A stretch of DNA of 64,000 nt from Amia ocellicauda (Eukaryota; Chordata; Actinopteri; Amiiformes; Amiidae). The translations under genes and the position numbers were made by a program. Within the stretch, counting starts at the first letter, position 1; every line of letters begins with the position of its first letter. Of the stretch, positions 37,101 to 49,110 are shown piece by piece. Location: the NCBI RefSeq assembly GCF_036373705.1, contig NC_089853.1:62001-126000 (forward strand), given 5' to 3'. The notes under the pieces are model-generated. The model worked only from the letters and a program-made list of their open reading frames with translations. It did no database searches and was not told where the DNA came from.

Positions 37101-37311
37101 ATTGTTTATGTTTATTGAGTGAATGTGAAGTGAATATGAATTTGATTTTGTTTATTGAATGAATGTGAATGTGGTCCCTCCCCCTATTGTCACGGTAACC
37201 CTCATCCCTTGTTATTATAGGATGATGCACCCTGGCCACACCCACCTATTAAGGCCACACACCCTACAACAGCTGGATTGTAAAGTGTCTGAAGACTCGG
37301 CCTGCACGTGA
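28115..37311 (+). CDS. saxo4: Stabilizer of axonemal microtubules 4 (PPP1R32-like)
   Basis: Ortholog of human SAXO4/PPP1R32 (C11orf66), an axoneme-associated protein. Eleven coding exons: 28115-28202, 28300-28417, 31032-31173, 31289-31352, 31562-31674, 32779-32850, 32999-33085, 33340-33408, 33506-33599, 33694-33846 and 37221-37311; about 363 residues against 425 in human. Landmarks: [11 protein letters not shown] (human FYATSYCTAYG), [56 protein letters not shown] and GWVRGGIH. The repeated S/T-Y-S pattern is typical. Phases agree at every junction except exon 9. There a C7 run (about 33532-33538) puts a TGA after NNPPM, while one more C would give a frame continuing to QHYLTNYD. This is either a homopolymer error in the assembly or a real one-base deletion. 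The exon 3 donor is my best choice among several GTs. Confidence 0.87.
28508..28803 (+). mobile_element. CR1 reverse-transcriptase fragment with internal deletion
   Basis: Codes [19 protein letters not shown] and EPGNYRPI, then jumps to sequence matching a later part of the CR1 ORF2 (TATTCTTGGAGATAATCAAC). It lies in SAXO4 intron 2 directly upstream of another CR1 copy. Confidence 0.8.
28803..31020 (+). mobile_element. CR1 LINE with ORF1 start, internally deleted
   Basis: ORF1 starts at 29226 with a Cys pair pattern CQVCRMIVF...FICERCRH, matching the PHD/zinc-finger-like N-terminus described for CR1 ORF1. A frameshift near 29580 is followed by the SGNH esterase ([24 protein letters not shown]). 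At about 29935 the sequence jumps into ORF2 reverse transcriptase ([32 protein letters not shown]), then runs to the CR1 3' end. The 3' end stops about 12 bases before the acceptor of SAXO4 exon 3. About 1.5-2 kb of ORF1/ORF2 is missing relative to the copy at 21545-25330. Confidence 0.88.
31720..32745 (+). mobile_element. Rex1/L2-like LINE fragment in SAXO4 intron 5
   Basis: Starts with degraded reverse-transcriptase code ([13 protein letters not shown], then [19 protein letters not shown]) and [14 protein letters not shown]-like code near 32272. It ends with a C-terminal region ([10 protein letters not shown], then [11 protein letters not shown]-like) and the tail TGTGAAGCACTCTGAGATGA plus GCTATATAAAATAAAG and TTATTATTATT. 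The tail type is common for Rex1 and L2 LINEs in fish. Multiple stops. Confidence 0.75.
32870..33010. repeat. Tandem repeat spanning the SAXO4 exon 7 acceptor
   Basis: Copies of (C)CAGGGCAGTG followed by TGTCTGTGTGTCTCTGTCTG occur at about 32879, 32911 and 32951. The true acceptor CCAG with exon start GGCACTGAGTGTCTG at 32999 is the last member of the series. Confidence 0.7.
33895..33965 (+). mobile_element. L2-like LINE fragment
   Basis: About 70 bases resemble 60110-60170 of the L2-like LINE (block ATGGGGTCCA followed by GTCAACAG). It is in SAXO4 intron 10. Confidence 0.5.
33970..35375. other. SAXO4 intron 10, unassigned part
   Basis: AT-rich intronic sequence with no feature I recognise beyond a short repeated ATTCACATTTCGTGAAC-like motif at 34005-34045. 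Confidence 0.4.
35380..35613. mobile_element. Palindromic Tc1-type MITE
   Basis: 234 bases with inverted arms of at least 55 bases that are nearly identical, each beginning CAGTGCATCCGGAAAGTATT. The left side is flanked by TA; the right flank reads TG, a likely mutation of TA. No transposase inside. Confidence 0.88.
35815..36835 (+). mobile_element. L2-like LINE 3' end with amplified zinc-finger segment
   Basis: Matches 60530-61145 of the LINE in fads1 intron 3: [20 protein letters not shown]-like code, [12 protein letters not shown]-like code, then the tail block GTTTTGGCAACACT at 36795. The ORF2 end is expanded by a tandem array (36066-36340). Non-functional. Confidence 0.8.
36066..36340 (+). 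repeat. 45-49-bp tandem array derived from LINE ORF2
   Basis: Six copies of CGCTGTGGTCACTGAGAGAC plus AGGAGAGGTGGACACAGAGAGGAG. The single-copy equivalent is at 60736-60785, where it codes the [10 protein letters not shown] zinc-finger start of the LINE. Confidence 0.85.
36840..37170. repeat. GTGAATATGAAT-type simple repeat
   Basis: Degenerate GTGAAT, ATGAAT and TTTGAATG units over about 330 bases between the LINE tail and the last SAXO4 exon. Confidence 0.75.
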
Positions 37312-37428
37312 GAGCAGCTTTTGTATGATATGTCACTGGATATGGGTTATTGTCACAGTAGTGTGCAGCGTATTATCAGTGATAGCAATCTAAGTGTCAG
37401 AGGCAGAGGATACTTTATATTAGAAGTA

Positions 37429-38023
37429 CAGTAGACTCAATTATCTGCGTGCGGTTTATACGATTTGCTCATGAGATTTTTACATACATTAAAAACTAGT
37501 GGACTTTCCCTTCAACCCAAATTAATCATCTTAAAGCCATTACATTGTTATTGTTGCAAATTGTATTACAAGTCACGTGCTTAAACATGTGCTGCAGTTA
37601 ATGTGAAATGCACATGATCTCCTGCAGCAATGTCATCACACACCCGTACACCAGTGGGCAGAGTCTTACTGCTCTGCCCTTGATAGCGGAGTGTCTTCTT
37701 GCTTATGTGGAGCAGCAGGATGACACGTTTCTTTCTCACAATTTGCTATTGCGTCAATTAAGAGCGTCAATTTTCAAAAAGAACGCTGAATTGAAGCAGA
37801 AATCCATTTTAGGAGTTTTCAAACCTTTTAAGTGAGTGTGTTTGTATGGACTTTACAATAAAACAATATCAATACATTCTTTACTACAAATTTTTGTTTT
37901 GTTCATTAACAACATTTTCTTAATTTACACATAATTTATACCTATATTTGTAGAAAAAATATATTTTTGGATTGTCTTTGTCTGTCCTCCCCATCATTAG
38001 CGCGGATAATTGAAACTCTACTG
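37429..38023 (+). mobile_element. Internally deleted Tigger (pogo-type) transposon
   Basis: The left end reads CAGTAGACTCAATTATCTGC and the right end, inverted, reads CAGTAGAGTTTCAATTATCC. Inside, about 37690-37830 codes a transposase C-terminus (ECLLAYVEQQDD, LLRQLR, KQKSILGVF) like the ends of Tigger transposases. About 1.9 kb of a full element is missing. It starts 118 bases past the SAXO4 stop and contains ATTAAA near 37488 and AATAAA at 37857-37862, which may serve SAXO4. Confidence 0.8.
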
Positions 38024-38239
38024 TTGTATGCAACAGGATAGTAGTGTAATAGTAGTTATGTTCATATTCATGATAGTATGTCGGTTAGTATAAGTATACT
38101 GTATGTATTATAAGTATTATTATTATTATTATTGATCATCCAATGCAAATAACTCCTCTATAATATGCAAATACCAACATATTAATAATAATAATAATAA
38201 AATTAAGGCAGAACTGATGTTGAATGTATTTGTTTGTTA

Positions 38240-38305
38240 TTATTTATTATTATTATTATTTCTTGGCAGACGCCATTATCCAGGCTGATTACCAGGCTGA
38301 CCCAG
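38240..38305 (-). mobile_element. L2/SINE tail fragment
   Basis: TTATTATTATTTCTTGGCAG and ACGCCATTATCCAGG on the plus strand are the inverted complement of the tail shared by the L2 pieces and the SINE here. Confidence 0.7.
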
Positions 38306-38567
38306 AAGTGAAAGAACTACTTCCTGTGTGCTCCACGAAATGAAACCTCCTGTTAATAAGCTTCTTAATAAACAAATAAATCACAACTGAATTCCCATGT
38401 CTTCAGTCTGAGATGGAGACAGAGAGGGGACACTGGTGTCTGTGTGTGTGTCAGTGTGTCTGTCTCTGGGGTGTCTGGGTCCCAGCAGTCAGTCTGAGTG
38501 GATAACCAGTAACCATGGCGTGGGCACTGCGTTGCCTTGGTGATGGTACAGGCCATCTGACTGTCAT

Positions 38568-38603
<36 letters not shown>

Positions 38604-41160
38604 TGAAAGGGGGGGGGGTGAAGTTCTAGTAGGAGTTTTTTTAGAAGTTCCTGGAGTGGTAGTGTTGCCAGGGGCAGGAGTTACATGACAGACAAAAAGA
38701 CGGAAGTGACTAGAGAGACACAAAGACAGGGACAGGAGTGACAGGACAGAGACAGGCAGGAGTGACAGGAAAGCCAGACAGGTGTAACAGGACAGAGACA
38801 GGGGCAGGGAGAACAGCTGCAGTTGTGACTGTGGAAGCAGAAGCAGCATCAGAAGAGGGAACAGTGGCAGCGATACTAACAAGCATCAGAAGAAGCAGTA
38901 GCAGCACTAACACTAATGGCAGGGATAGTAGTATCTCTCCCATCTCTCTCCCTCCCTCCCTCTCTCTCTCTCTCTGCCCCTCTCTCCCTCTCTCTCTTTT
39001 CCTTGGGAACATTCCTTCTTTTGTTTAAAACTTCTCTCCTCACTGCCTGCTTTCCTTTTAAGGAAAGCTAACCCCTCTCTCTCTCGCTCTCCCTCTCTCT
39101 CTCTCACTCCCCGTCCCCCCCTCCCCCCTCTCTCCTTCTCACTCTCCCTTTTGTGTCTGCTAGTGTAGGCATTTTGCCCTCCACCCCCCCTCTTCTGTTC
39201 CCTGCATCCCTCTTTCTCCATCTCTCCCGCCATCCCGACCTCCCTCTATCTCTCCATTTCCTAATTCTTTCTTAAAGTTACTATTGAAGGAACATTAACA
39301 CCCTTCCCCCCCAGTTCCTCTCCTTCCATCCCTAAGTCTTCCACTCCCTCCATCTCTGCACAAATTCCTAAACAGTAAACAGAGACACACGGTTAGTGTC
39401 AAACTTCACACTTTTCTCTCTCTCTCGTCTGCCAACAAGACTGAACTCTCACACTCACAGTCAGTCAGTGTGTCTGTTAGTCAGTGTGTCAGTCTGTCAG
39501 TCAGTGTCAGTAAGTCAGTGTATCAGTCAGTGTATCAGTCAGTAAGTGTATCAGTCAGTCAGTCACTCAGTCAGTCAGTCAGTGTATCACTCAGTCAGTG
39601 TATCACTCAGTCAGTGTATCACTCAGTCACTCAGTCACTCAGTCACTCAGTGTATCAATCAGTCAGTGTATCAGTCTGCTCTTCAGAGTTGAGGTGAATG
39701 TTTTGGGCTTTATTCAGTTACCCAGGGCTACAGATACAGCTGAGACAGTCTAACAACACAGCAACCTGTTCTGCAATACACCACACAGTCCCACACACAC
39801 ATTTACACAAACAACACACTCACACCCATACACACTCAGACACCCTCCCACACGCACACATATACACTCACACACACTCACTGTGACACACTCACTGTGT
39901 TACGCTGCCTTGCGCTGACACCAGTGTCAGAGTTCATGGTGGACAATATCCAGTGTCCAGAATTAAGGGTGAACAGTGTACAATCCACAGTTCATGGTGG
40001 ACAGTGTCCAGTGTCTGAGTTCAGCATGGACAATCTCCAGTGGCCATAGTTCATGGTGGACAGTGTCCAGAGTTCAGTTTGGACCATGCTCAGTGTCCAT
40101 AGTTCAAGGTGGACAGTGTCCAGTGGCTTTGGGGGCTGTGAGGTCCAAGGCTGGGGGGACAGAATGCTCCACACAGAAAGAGAGGCAGGGAATAGAGAGA
40201 GAAGAGGAGGTGAAAGAATGGAGGAAATACTGACGGACTGACTCGGAGACATAGACATTCTCCTACAGTCAATCAGTTGTTGACTGTTCCAATCATTGAT
40301 TTAATTAATTAATTACCCCCCACACACACACACACACACACTGAGCAGGTGCTGAATAATGGAGTCGAGTCCGTCAGGATCACTGCGCTAACTGAACACC
40401 AAAGCACTATCAGTTACAGCCACCCCTGATCACATCCATTAATAATCACTCCCAGATCAGAAGAGGGTGGGGCAGCAGAGCGGAGCACAGGACAGTGTCG
40501 TACAGTACAGTATAGGAGAGGAGAGGAGAGGAGAGGACAGTGTCGTACAAGAGAGGAGAGGACAGTGTCGTACAGTAAAATGTAGGAGAGGAGAGGACAG
40601 TGTCATACAGGAGAAGAGAGGAGAGGAAAGTGTAGTACAGGAGAGGAGAGGGCAGTGTCGTACAGGAGAGGAGAGGAAAATTGGGGGAAGATGGGGTCTT
40701 AGAGGCTCAGAGATAGAGGGAGAAAGAGGAGAGAGAAAGGTGGGGGAGAAGGAGACAGATAAGGAGAAAGGGAGATGTCGAGCAGGATCTTTTTTCTTTT
40801 TAAATGTCTATTTTTTTCATCCTGTTTCATTCCTTCAAAGAATTCCTACATCCCTCCATTTCATCCCCCTTTCCCCATCAGAATACAGTTCTCCCTGTAG
40901 CTAGGAGAACCCCCACCACACACAGTGTACACAATGCTTACAGTTCATATAAACACAGGCTCTGTTTCCCCCGAGTCCAGAACACACTGTCTCTGCGCAG
41001 CCAGCGCAGCCCAGCATCGCGCAGCAGGTGGGATCTGATCCAGGTGGGATTTGGACACAGCACTCGCTGCTCACCTGTGTGCCCCCCCCTCCACGTGTCT
41101 CCTGCATCCCCATCATGGCAGCAGTGGGGTTTAGGGTTACAGTCCCATTGCCTGGCAACA
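38306..41160. other. Intergenic simple repeats, no gene recognised
   Basis: Contains CT-rich runs (38930-39240), a CAGTCAGTGTAT-type repeat (39460-39690), an imperfect GGTGGACAGTGTCCAGTG repeat (39930-40140) and a GTCGTACAGGAGAGGAGAGG repeat (40495-40680). The part nearest 41160 probably includes the LRRC10B 3' untranslated region. Confidence 0.5.
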
Positions 41161-41162
41161 GC

Positions 41163-42392
<1,230 letters not shown>

Positions 42393-42419
42393 TCACACCA
42401 GCACTCCCGTCCTCTGATC

Positions 42420-42830
42420 CAAATGTTCCCCTGCCCCCTGTCCCTCCTCTTCAGGCTGCTTCTTCTGCCTCGCTCCCAGCCCTGTCTCTTTCTGTCCCCC
42501 AGCTCCCTCTCTCTCTCCTCTCTCTCTGTCCTCTATCTGGATGTTCACCCTCTGGCTGCACCCTCTCTTGCTCTCTGTCTCACAGTCCTCTCTCTCCCCT
42601 CCGTCTGTCTCTCCGTCACGCTCTTGCCACACTCCCCTCACTCTCTTTCTTGCAGTCCTCTCTCTCCCCTCTCTCTTTCCACTATCCTCTCTTTCTCACA
42701 CTCCTCCCTTTCTTTCCCTGTCCCCTGTCCCCCACTTTCTCTCCTCTCGCTCTGGCTCTACAGCAACTGCTTCTCCGACTCTCTCTCCACAGTCCCTTCC
42801 TCTCTGTGTGTGCCTCGCTGCGGTAACTGG
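42420..42830. repeat. CT-rich low-complexity region upstream of LRRC10B
   Basis: CTCTCTC/CCCTGTCCC-type sequence on the plus strand. It may be 5' untranslated sequence or intron of LRRC10B. No conserved coding. Confidence 0.5.
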
Positions 42831-43059
42831 GGTCACAGTATTCCCCTGCTCTCTCTCTGGGCTGCACTGTGGCTGTGAGTGTGAGTGTGTGTGTGTCTGT
42901 GTGTGTGTGTGTGTCTGTGTATATGTCCTGGGTTCGACTCCGTAGCTGAGGGTGGGGCATGGTGCTCTCCGCCCAGACAGAGGGGCAGGTTAGGGCATTG
43001 ACACTCCCACTGCTGTCACTCAAGACACAGGTACCAGGACAGCTGACAGACTGACTGCA

Positions 43060-43345
43060 CTGTAAAAAACTGCACTGCACTGTACTACACTGTACTGTAC
43101 GACACTCTACTGCACTCTGATACACTGTACTGTACTACACTCTACTGTACTGTAATAAGCTGTACTGCCCTACACTATACTGCACTGTACTGTACTACAC
43201 TGTACTGCACTGTGATACACTGTAGTACAATGTACTCTACTGCACTGTAATAAGCTGTACTGTACTGTAATACACTGTACTGCACAGTAATAAGATGTAC
43301 TGTAATACACTGCACTGCACTGCAGTACAGCAATACACTGTACTC
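43060..43345. repeat. CTGTACTACACTG-type repeat
   Basis: Degenerate tandem copies of ACTGCACTGTACTGTACTAC and TAATACACTGTA forms, similar in wording to, but shorter than, the array at 45660-47230. Confidence 0.8.
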
Positions 43346-43574
43346 GGCACTGGTCAGAGCATCCAGCTCAGAGTGCACTTCAGTATCAGCTGCTCCGGTG
43401 CTGACTGTCCTCCTCTTGTGTGATTGTTGGCTCAGGACCTCAGACCTGTCCTCCTCCACCCCTGTCCTCTCTTCCTCTCCCCTCCTGCCTGTGTCCTCCT
43501 CTCTCTGTTGGGCTACTGTGGAGAGAGAGTGCAGCCGTCTCAGTCCAGCTGGGTCTCACACACACAGTCAATCA

Positions 43575-44202
43575 TGACAACAACAACAACAACAACAACA
43601 ACAACAGCCACAACCACAACAACCATAACCACACCAACAACAGCCACAACCACAACAACCACACCACCACCAACAACCACATCAACAACAACCACAACAG
43701 CCACAAGCACGACAACAACCACAACAACAACCACAACAACAACAACCACACCACCAACAACAACACACCAACAACAACAACAATTACAACAACCACATCA
43801 ACAACAACCACAACAGCCACAACCACACCAACAACAACAACAGCCACAACCACAACAACACACCACCAACAACAACAATTACAACAACCACATCAACAAC
43901 AACCACAACCACAACAACAACCACACCACCACCAACAACAACAACAGCCACAACCACAACAACAACAATTACAACAACCACAACAGCCACAACCACAACA
44001 ACAACCACAACAACAACAACAGCCACAACCACAACAACACACCAACAACAACAACAAACCCAACCACACCACCACCAACAACAACAGCCACAACAACAAC
44101 AACCACACTACCACCAACAAAAACAACAATACCCACAACCACAACAACCACACCACCAACCACAACAATCACAACAACCATACCACCACCACCACCACCA
44201 CC

Positions 44203-44252
<50 letters not shown>

Positions 44253-44765
44253 CGTAACTACAACAGCCACAACAACCATAACCACACAAACAACAACAAC
44301 CATAACCGCACCAAAAACAACAGCCACAACCACAAAAACACACCAACAACAACAACAAACCCAACCACAACAACAACCACACCAACAACAGCCACAACCA
44401 CAACAACCATAACCACACCAACAACAATACCCACAACCACAACAACCATATCACCAACCACAACAACAACAATCACAATACCTACAACCACAACAAGCAT
44501 TACCACACCAACAACAGCCACAACACCAACAGTCACAACCACAACAACACACCACTGCCAACAACAAACCCAACCACACCACCAACAACAACAACAGCCA
44601 CAACCACAACAACCACACCACCAACCACACCACCAACAACAATACCCACAACCACAACAACCACACCACCAACAACAATACAACAACAGCCACAACAACC
44701 ACAGCCACAGCCGCAACCACAGCCGCAACCACAGCAACAACCACAACAGCAACAATCATAATAAT
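43575..44765. repeat. 1.2-kb CAA/CCA trinucleotide-like block
   Basis: Almost only A and C on the plus strand: ACAACAACCACAACC-type words with embedded CCACCACCA (44180-44220) and AACAACAAC (44218-44252) runs. Open frames of Thr, Asn, His and Gln, and Val/Leu on the other strand, are side effects of composition. Confidence 0.92.
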
Positions 44766-44999
44766 AATGATAAGTATCCCCAAAGTTGTACCCGCACTGA
44801 GCCCGATATGGCGAGTCCTCTCTCGCAGCCCGATCCCTGCAGGAGCCTCTTCTCTGTCTTTTAACTTTTGTGTTACAAAGTCTCGTTACATATATTGTTG
44901 TCTTTTTATGAGATATACAAATAAAATGAAATTCTTTTACTGTACTTTTAACTGTTTATTTATGTTAAACTTCTCTCCCCCGTCACCGCACAGTCCCTC

Positions 45000-45420
45000 T
45001 GTTTCTCTCCAGGTCGGGTCCCCAATCCGGACCCGAACTCCACGCCGAGGTAGTGAACCGGCACAGCGGCTGGCAGCTCCGGGAATACGCCCCCCCCCCC
45101 CCCCCCCCCCGTCGTCGTCTCTCTCCTCTTTCGTAGTCCCGGGCACCGGAGCGCGTCTCTCTCCCCGGCTACAGTCGACCCGGCCGGTGGCAAAGTGACC
45201 GGTCAGCGCCGTTGTCCGTGTGTCCGGCGCTGCTGTGCCTGGTCTGTGTCTCTGGGTGTGATGAGTTGAGATACCGGAGACACCGAGGCGCACAAACTCA
45301 CCGGCCCGGCCGACCCGCTGTGCGCCGCCGTGCGCCCGGACTCCGATTCCAGTCCGAGCTGATCCGGGGCGAATCCCGAAGTCGCTGCTGTTGTTGATGA
45401 TGATGATGTTGTTGATGATG
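45000..45420 (-). promoter_or_regulatory. CpG island, possible LRRC10B upstream promoter
   Basis: CpG-dense stretch containing a C-run at about 45091-45110. On the minus strand CCGGTGAGTTTG at 45297-45302 is a strong splice-donor match. A noncoding first exon spliced to LRRC10B, 2.9 kb downstream on the same strand, is possible. This is inference; no coding is seen. Confidence 0.4.
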
Positions 45421-45514
45421 GTGTTGTTTTAAGAGAAGGAGAGATGGAGTTAGTTTTTTCTTCTTCTTGTTCTTCCCCTTCTTCCATCTGCCCCCCCCCC
45501 CTATGTCTAAATAC

Positions 45515-45562
<48 letters not shown>

Positions 45563-45659
45563 GGGATTTTTTTCTTTGCGTAGCCGGGTTGCCTAGCGCC
45601 CGTCCGCTCTGTTCCCCCTAGCAACCAGCCAGCGCGAGGGAGGGAGCGCGAGCCGACCA

Positions 45660-47230
45660 GCGTACTGCAGTTTACTGTAGTATAATATACTGTCCTGCAG
45701 TTTACTGTAGTATACACTGTCCTGCAGTTTACTATAGTATAATATACTGTCCTGCAGTTTACTATAGTATAATATACTATCCTGCAGTTTACTGTAGTAT
45801 ATACTGTACTGCAGTTTACTATAGTATAATATACTGTCCTGCAGTTTACTGTAGTATACACTGTCCTGCAGTTTACTATAGTATAATATACTGTCCTCCA
45901 GTTTACTGTAGTATATACTGTCCTGCAGTTTACTATAGTATAATATACTGTCCTCCAGTTTACTCTAGTATATACTGTCCTGCAGTTTACTATAGTATAA
46001 TATACTGTCCTCCAGTTTACTGTAGTATATACTGTCCTGCAGTTTACTATAGTGTAATATAATGTCCTGCAGTTTACTGTAGTATATACTGTCCTGCAGC
46101 TTACTGTAGTATATACTGTCCTGCAGTTTACTGTAGTATACACTGTCCTGCAGTTTACTATAGTATAATATACTGTCCTGCAGTTTACTGTAGTATACAC
46201 TGTCCTGCAGTTTACTATAGTATAATATACTGTCCTCCAGTTTACTGTAGTATATACTGTCCTGCAGTTTACTATAGTATAATATACTGTCCTCCAGTTT
46301 ACTCTAGTATATACTGTCCTGCAGTTTACTATAGTATAATATACTGTCCTCCAGTTTACTGTAGTATATACTGTCCTGCAGTTTACTATAGTGTAATATA
46401 ATGTCCTGCAGTTTACTGTAGTATATACTGTCCTGCAGCTTACTGTAGTATATACTGTCCTGCAGTTTACTGTAGTATACACTGTCCTGCAGTTTACTAT
46501 AGTATAATATACTGTCCTGCAGTTTACTGTAGTATACACTGTCCTGCAGTTTACTATAGTATAATATACTGTCCTCCAGTTTACTGTAGTATATACTGTC
46601 CTGCAGTTTACTATAGTGTAATATAATGTCCTGCAGTTTACTGTAGTATATACTGTCCTGCAGCTTACTGTAGTATATACTGTCCTGCAGTTTACTGTAG
46701 TATACACTGTCCTGCAGTTTACTATAGTATAATATACTGTCCTGCAGTTTACTGTAGTATACACTGTCCTGCAGTTTACTATAGTATAATATACTGTCCT
46801 CCAGTTTACTGTAGTATATACTGTCCTGCAGTTTACTATAGTATAATATACTGTCCTCCAGTTTACTGTAGTATATACTGTCCTGCAGTTTACTATAGTA
46901 TAATATACTGTCCTCCAGTTTACTGTAGTATATACTGTCCTGCAGTTTACTATAGTGTAATATAATGTCCTGCAGTTTACTGTAGTATATACTGTCCTGC
47001 AGTTTACTATAGTATAATACACTGTCCTGCAGTTTACTATAGTATAATATACTGTCCTCCAGTTTACTGTAGTACATACTGTCCTGCAGGTTACCATAGT
47101 ATAATATACTGTCCTGCAGTTTACTGTAGTATATACTGTCCTGCAGTTTACTATAGTATAATATACTGTCCTGCAGGTAACTGTAGTATATTATACTGTC
47201 CTGCTGTTTACTATAGTATAAAATATTGTA
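45660..47230. repeat. Higher-order minisatellite (27/30-bp units)
   Basis: Alternating units of 27 bases (CTGTAGTATATACTGTCCTG with CAGTTTA) and 30 bases (CTATAGTATAATATACTGTC with CTGCAGTTTA), making a 57-base pair unit. A variant GTGTAATATAATG marks larger repeats at 46052, 46391, 46616 and 46955, spaced 339, 225 and 339. Nearly every unit has a CTGCAG (PstI) site. It is flanked by degenerate copies to 47690. All units are multiples of three, so one minus-strand frame stays open for about 600 codons. Confidence 0.95.
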
Positions 47231-47243
47231 ATGCAGTTTACTA

Positions 47244-47249
<6 letters not shown>

Positions 47250-47295
<46 letters not shown>

Positions 47296-47331
47296 TCTTG
47301 GCAGACACCCTTATCCAGGGTGACTACAACG
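47250..47331 (-). mobile_element. L2/SINE tail fragment inside the minisatellite flank
   Basis: A TTA run then TTTCTTGGCAGACACCCTTA and TCCAGGGTGACT, the inverted form of the shared L2 tail. The minisatellite wording resumes after it. Confidence 0.75.
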
Positions 47332-47699
47332 TAAGTATAATATACTATAGTATAATATACTGTATTGCACTGTACTGTACTGTACTGCAGTTTACTGTAT
47401 TATAATACACTATGCTGCAGTTTACTATAGTATAATATAATGTCCTGCAGTATAATATTCTGTACTGCATTTAACTATAGTATATACTGTACTGCAATTA
47501 ACTGTGGTATAATATACTGTACTGCAGTTTACTATGGTATATACTGAACTGCAGTTATAGTACATACTGTACTGCTGTTAACTATGGTATAATATACTGT
47601 CCTCCAGTTTACTGTAGTACATACTGTCTGTAGTATATACTGCACTGCAGTTAAATGTGGTGTAATATTCTGTGCTGTAGTTAACTGTAGTAGCTGTAG

Positions 47700-48660
47700 G
47701 AAGCAGATGGTGTCGATTAGAGGAGTCGCTTCTAACTGGAGTGAGGTTATTAGTGGAGTTCCACAGGGATCAGTACTAGGGCCTTTGCTTTTTCTAATTT
47801 ATATTAATGATCTGGACTCTGGGATAGTTAGCAAACTTGTCAAATTTGCAGATGATACTAAAATAGGTGGCTCAGCAGATACAATCTTGGCAGCACAGGC
47901 TATTCAGAGGGACTTAGATAATATTCAGTTGTGGGCCGACACCTGGCAAATGAAATTTAATGTGGACAAGTGCAAGGTATTACATGCAGGTAACAAAAAT
48001 GTCCACTATAATTACACTATGGGAGGAATAGAACTAGATGAAGTAACACATCAGAAAGACCTAGGAGTCTATGTGGACTCCTCACTTTCTCCATCCAAGC
48101 AATGTGGGGAAGCAATAAAAAAGGAAAACACAATGCTAGGGTATATTGTCAAATGTGTAGAATTTAAAACAAGGGAAGTAATGTTAAGACTGTACAATGC
48201 GCTAGTTAGACCTCATCTGGATACCTGTGTACAGTTCTGGGCTCCACACTTCAAGGATATCGCTGCTCTAGAGGCAGTTCAGAGGAGAGCAACCAGACTT
48301 ATTCCAGGTCTGAAGGGAATGTCCTACTGAGAGACTGAGGAACTGAACCTTTTCACCCTGGAACAGAGGAGACTACGTGGGGACTTGATCCAAGTCTTCA
48401 AAATCATGAAAGGCATCGACCATATCAAACAAGAGGAGCTTTTCCAACGGAAAACAGGAGACACTTCTTCACACAGAGAGGCGTCACAATCTGGAATAAA
48501 CTACCCAGCGATGTGGTAGAAGCTGAAAGTTTGGGAACATTTAAAAATAGACTGGATAGGATCCTTGGATCACTTAGATATTAATGGACACCAAACGAGC
48601 ACGATGGGTCAAATGGCCTCCTCTCGTTTGTAAACTTTCTTATGTTCTTATGATCTTATG
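47700..48660 (+). mobile_element. CR1 LINE, 3' third
   Basis: Open frame of 207 codons: [30 protein letters not shown] (reverse-transcriptase catalytic FADD), [37 protein letters not shown]. It is followed by the 3' region and the CTTTCTTATGTTCTTATG tail. The frame of this part is intact, which suggests it is younger than the other copies, but the 5' two thirds are absent. Confidence 0.92.
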
Positions 48661-48696
48661 TAGTATAATATACTGTACTGCAGTTAACTGCGGTAT

Positions 48697-49110
48697 TATT
48701 ATTATTTATTTCTTGGCAGACGCCCTTATCCAGGGTGACTTACAAAATATAAGCGCAATACAAAGTGCAAAAATACAGTGCAGTACAAGGCATAAAACAT
48801 TACAAATTCCAATTTACATAATACAGTGCTATTCAAAGCATAACACATTTTACAAATTCCAATTTACAGAATATATGAGGTCTTACATCCTGGATTGTAA
48901 AAGCTGATGAGTGTAAATGACTAAATTACAAGTACTGTCTGAAAAGATGTGTCTTGAGTAAGCGCCGGAAGGAGGTCAAGGACTCTGCTGTTTTGACTTC
49001 GGTGGGAAGGTCATTCCACCATTTAGGGGCCAGGGATAAGAAGCAGCGGCTCTGGAGAAAGGATAGTGGAGAGGAGGCAGAGTTAGTCTTCTGGCACTGG
49101 AGAAGCGCAG
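48697..49110 (-). mobile_element. L2-type LINE 3' end
   Basis: The minus strand carries the same C-terminal code and tail as 18243-18765 (ending with the inverted form of TTTCTTGGCAGACGCCCTTA). Confidence 0.85.

Noticed and set aside
38710-39233. Frames rich in Arg-Glu and Ser-Leu
   Set aside because: Low-complexity CT/GA sequence open in several frames at once.
42925-42955. tRNA-like B box (GGGTTCGACTCC)
   Set aside because: No matching A box at the right distance and no cloverleaf could be drawn.
43420-44412. 330-codon His/Asn/Thr/Gln-rich frame and Val/Leu-rich frames opposite
   Set aside because: Pure composition effect of the CAA/CCA block; several frames are open at once.
45298-47097. 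599-codon minus-strand open frame
   Set aside because: It is the 27/30-base minisatellite read in triplets; a second frame of the same strand is also long. No start context, domain or codon bias supports a gene.
45660-47230. CRISPR-like array
   Set aside because: Regular repeats but no unique spacers of constant length; vertebrate context; it is a minisatellite.
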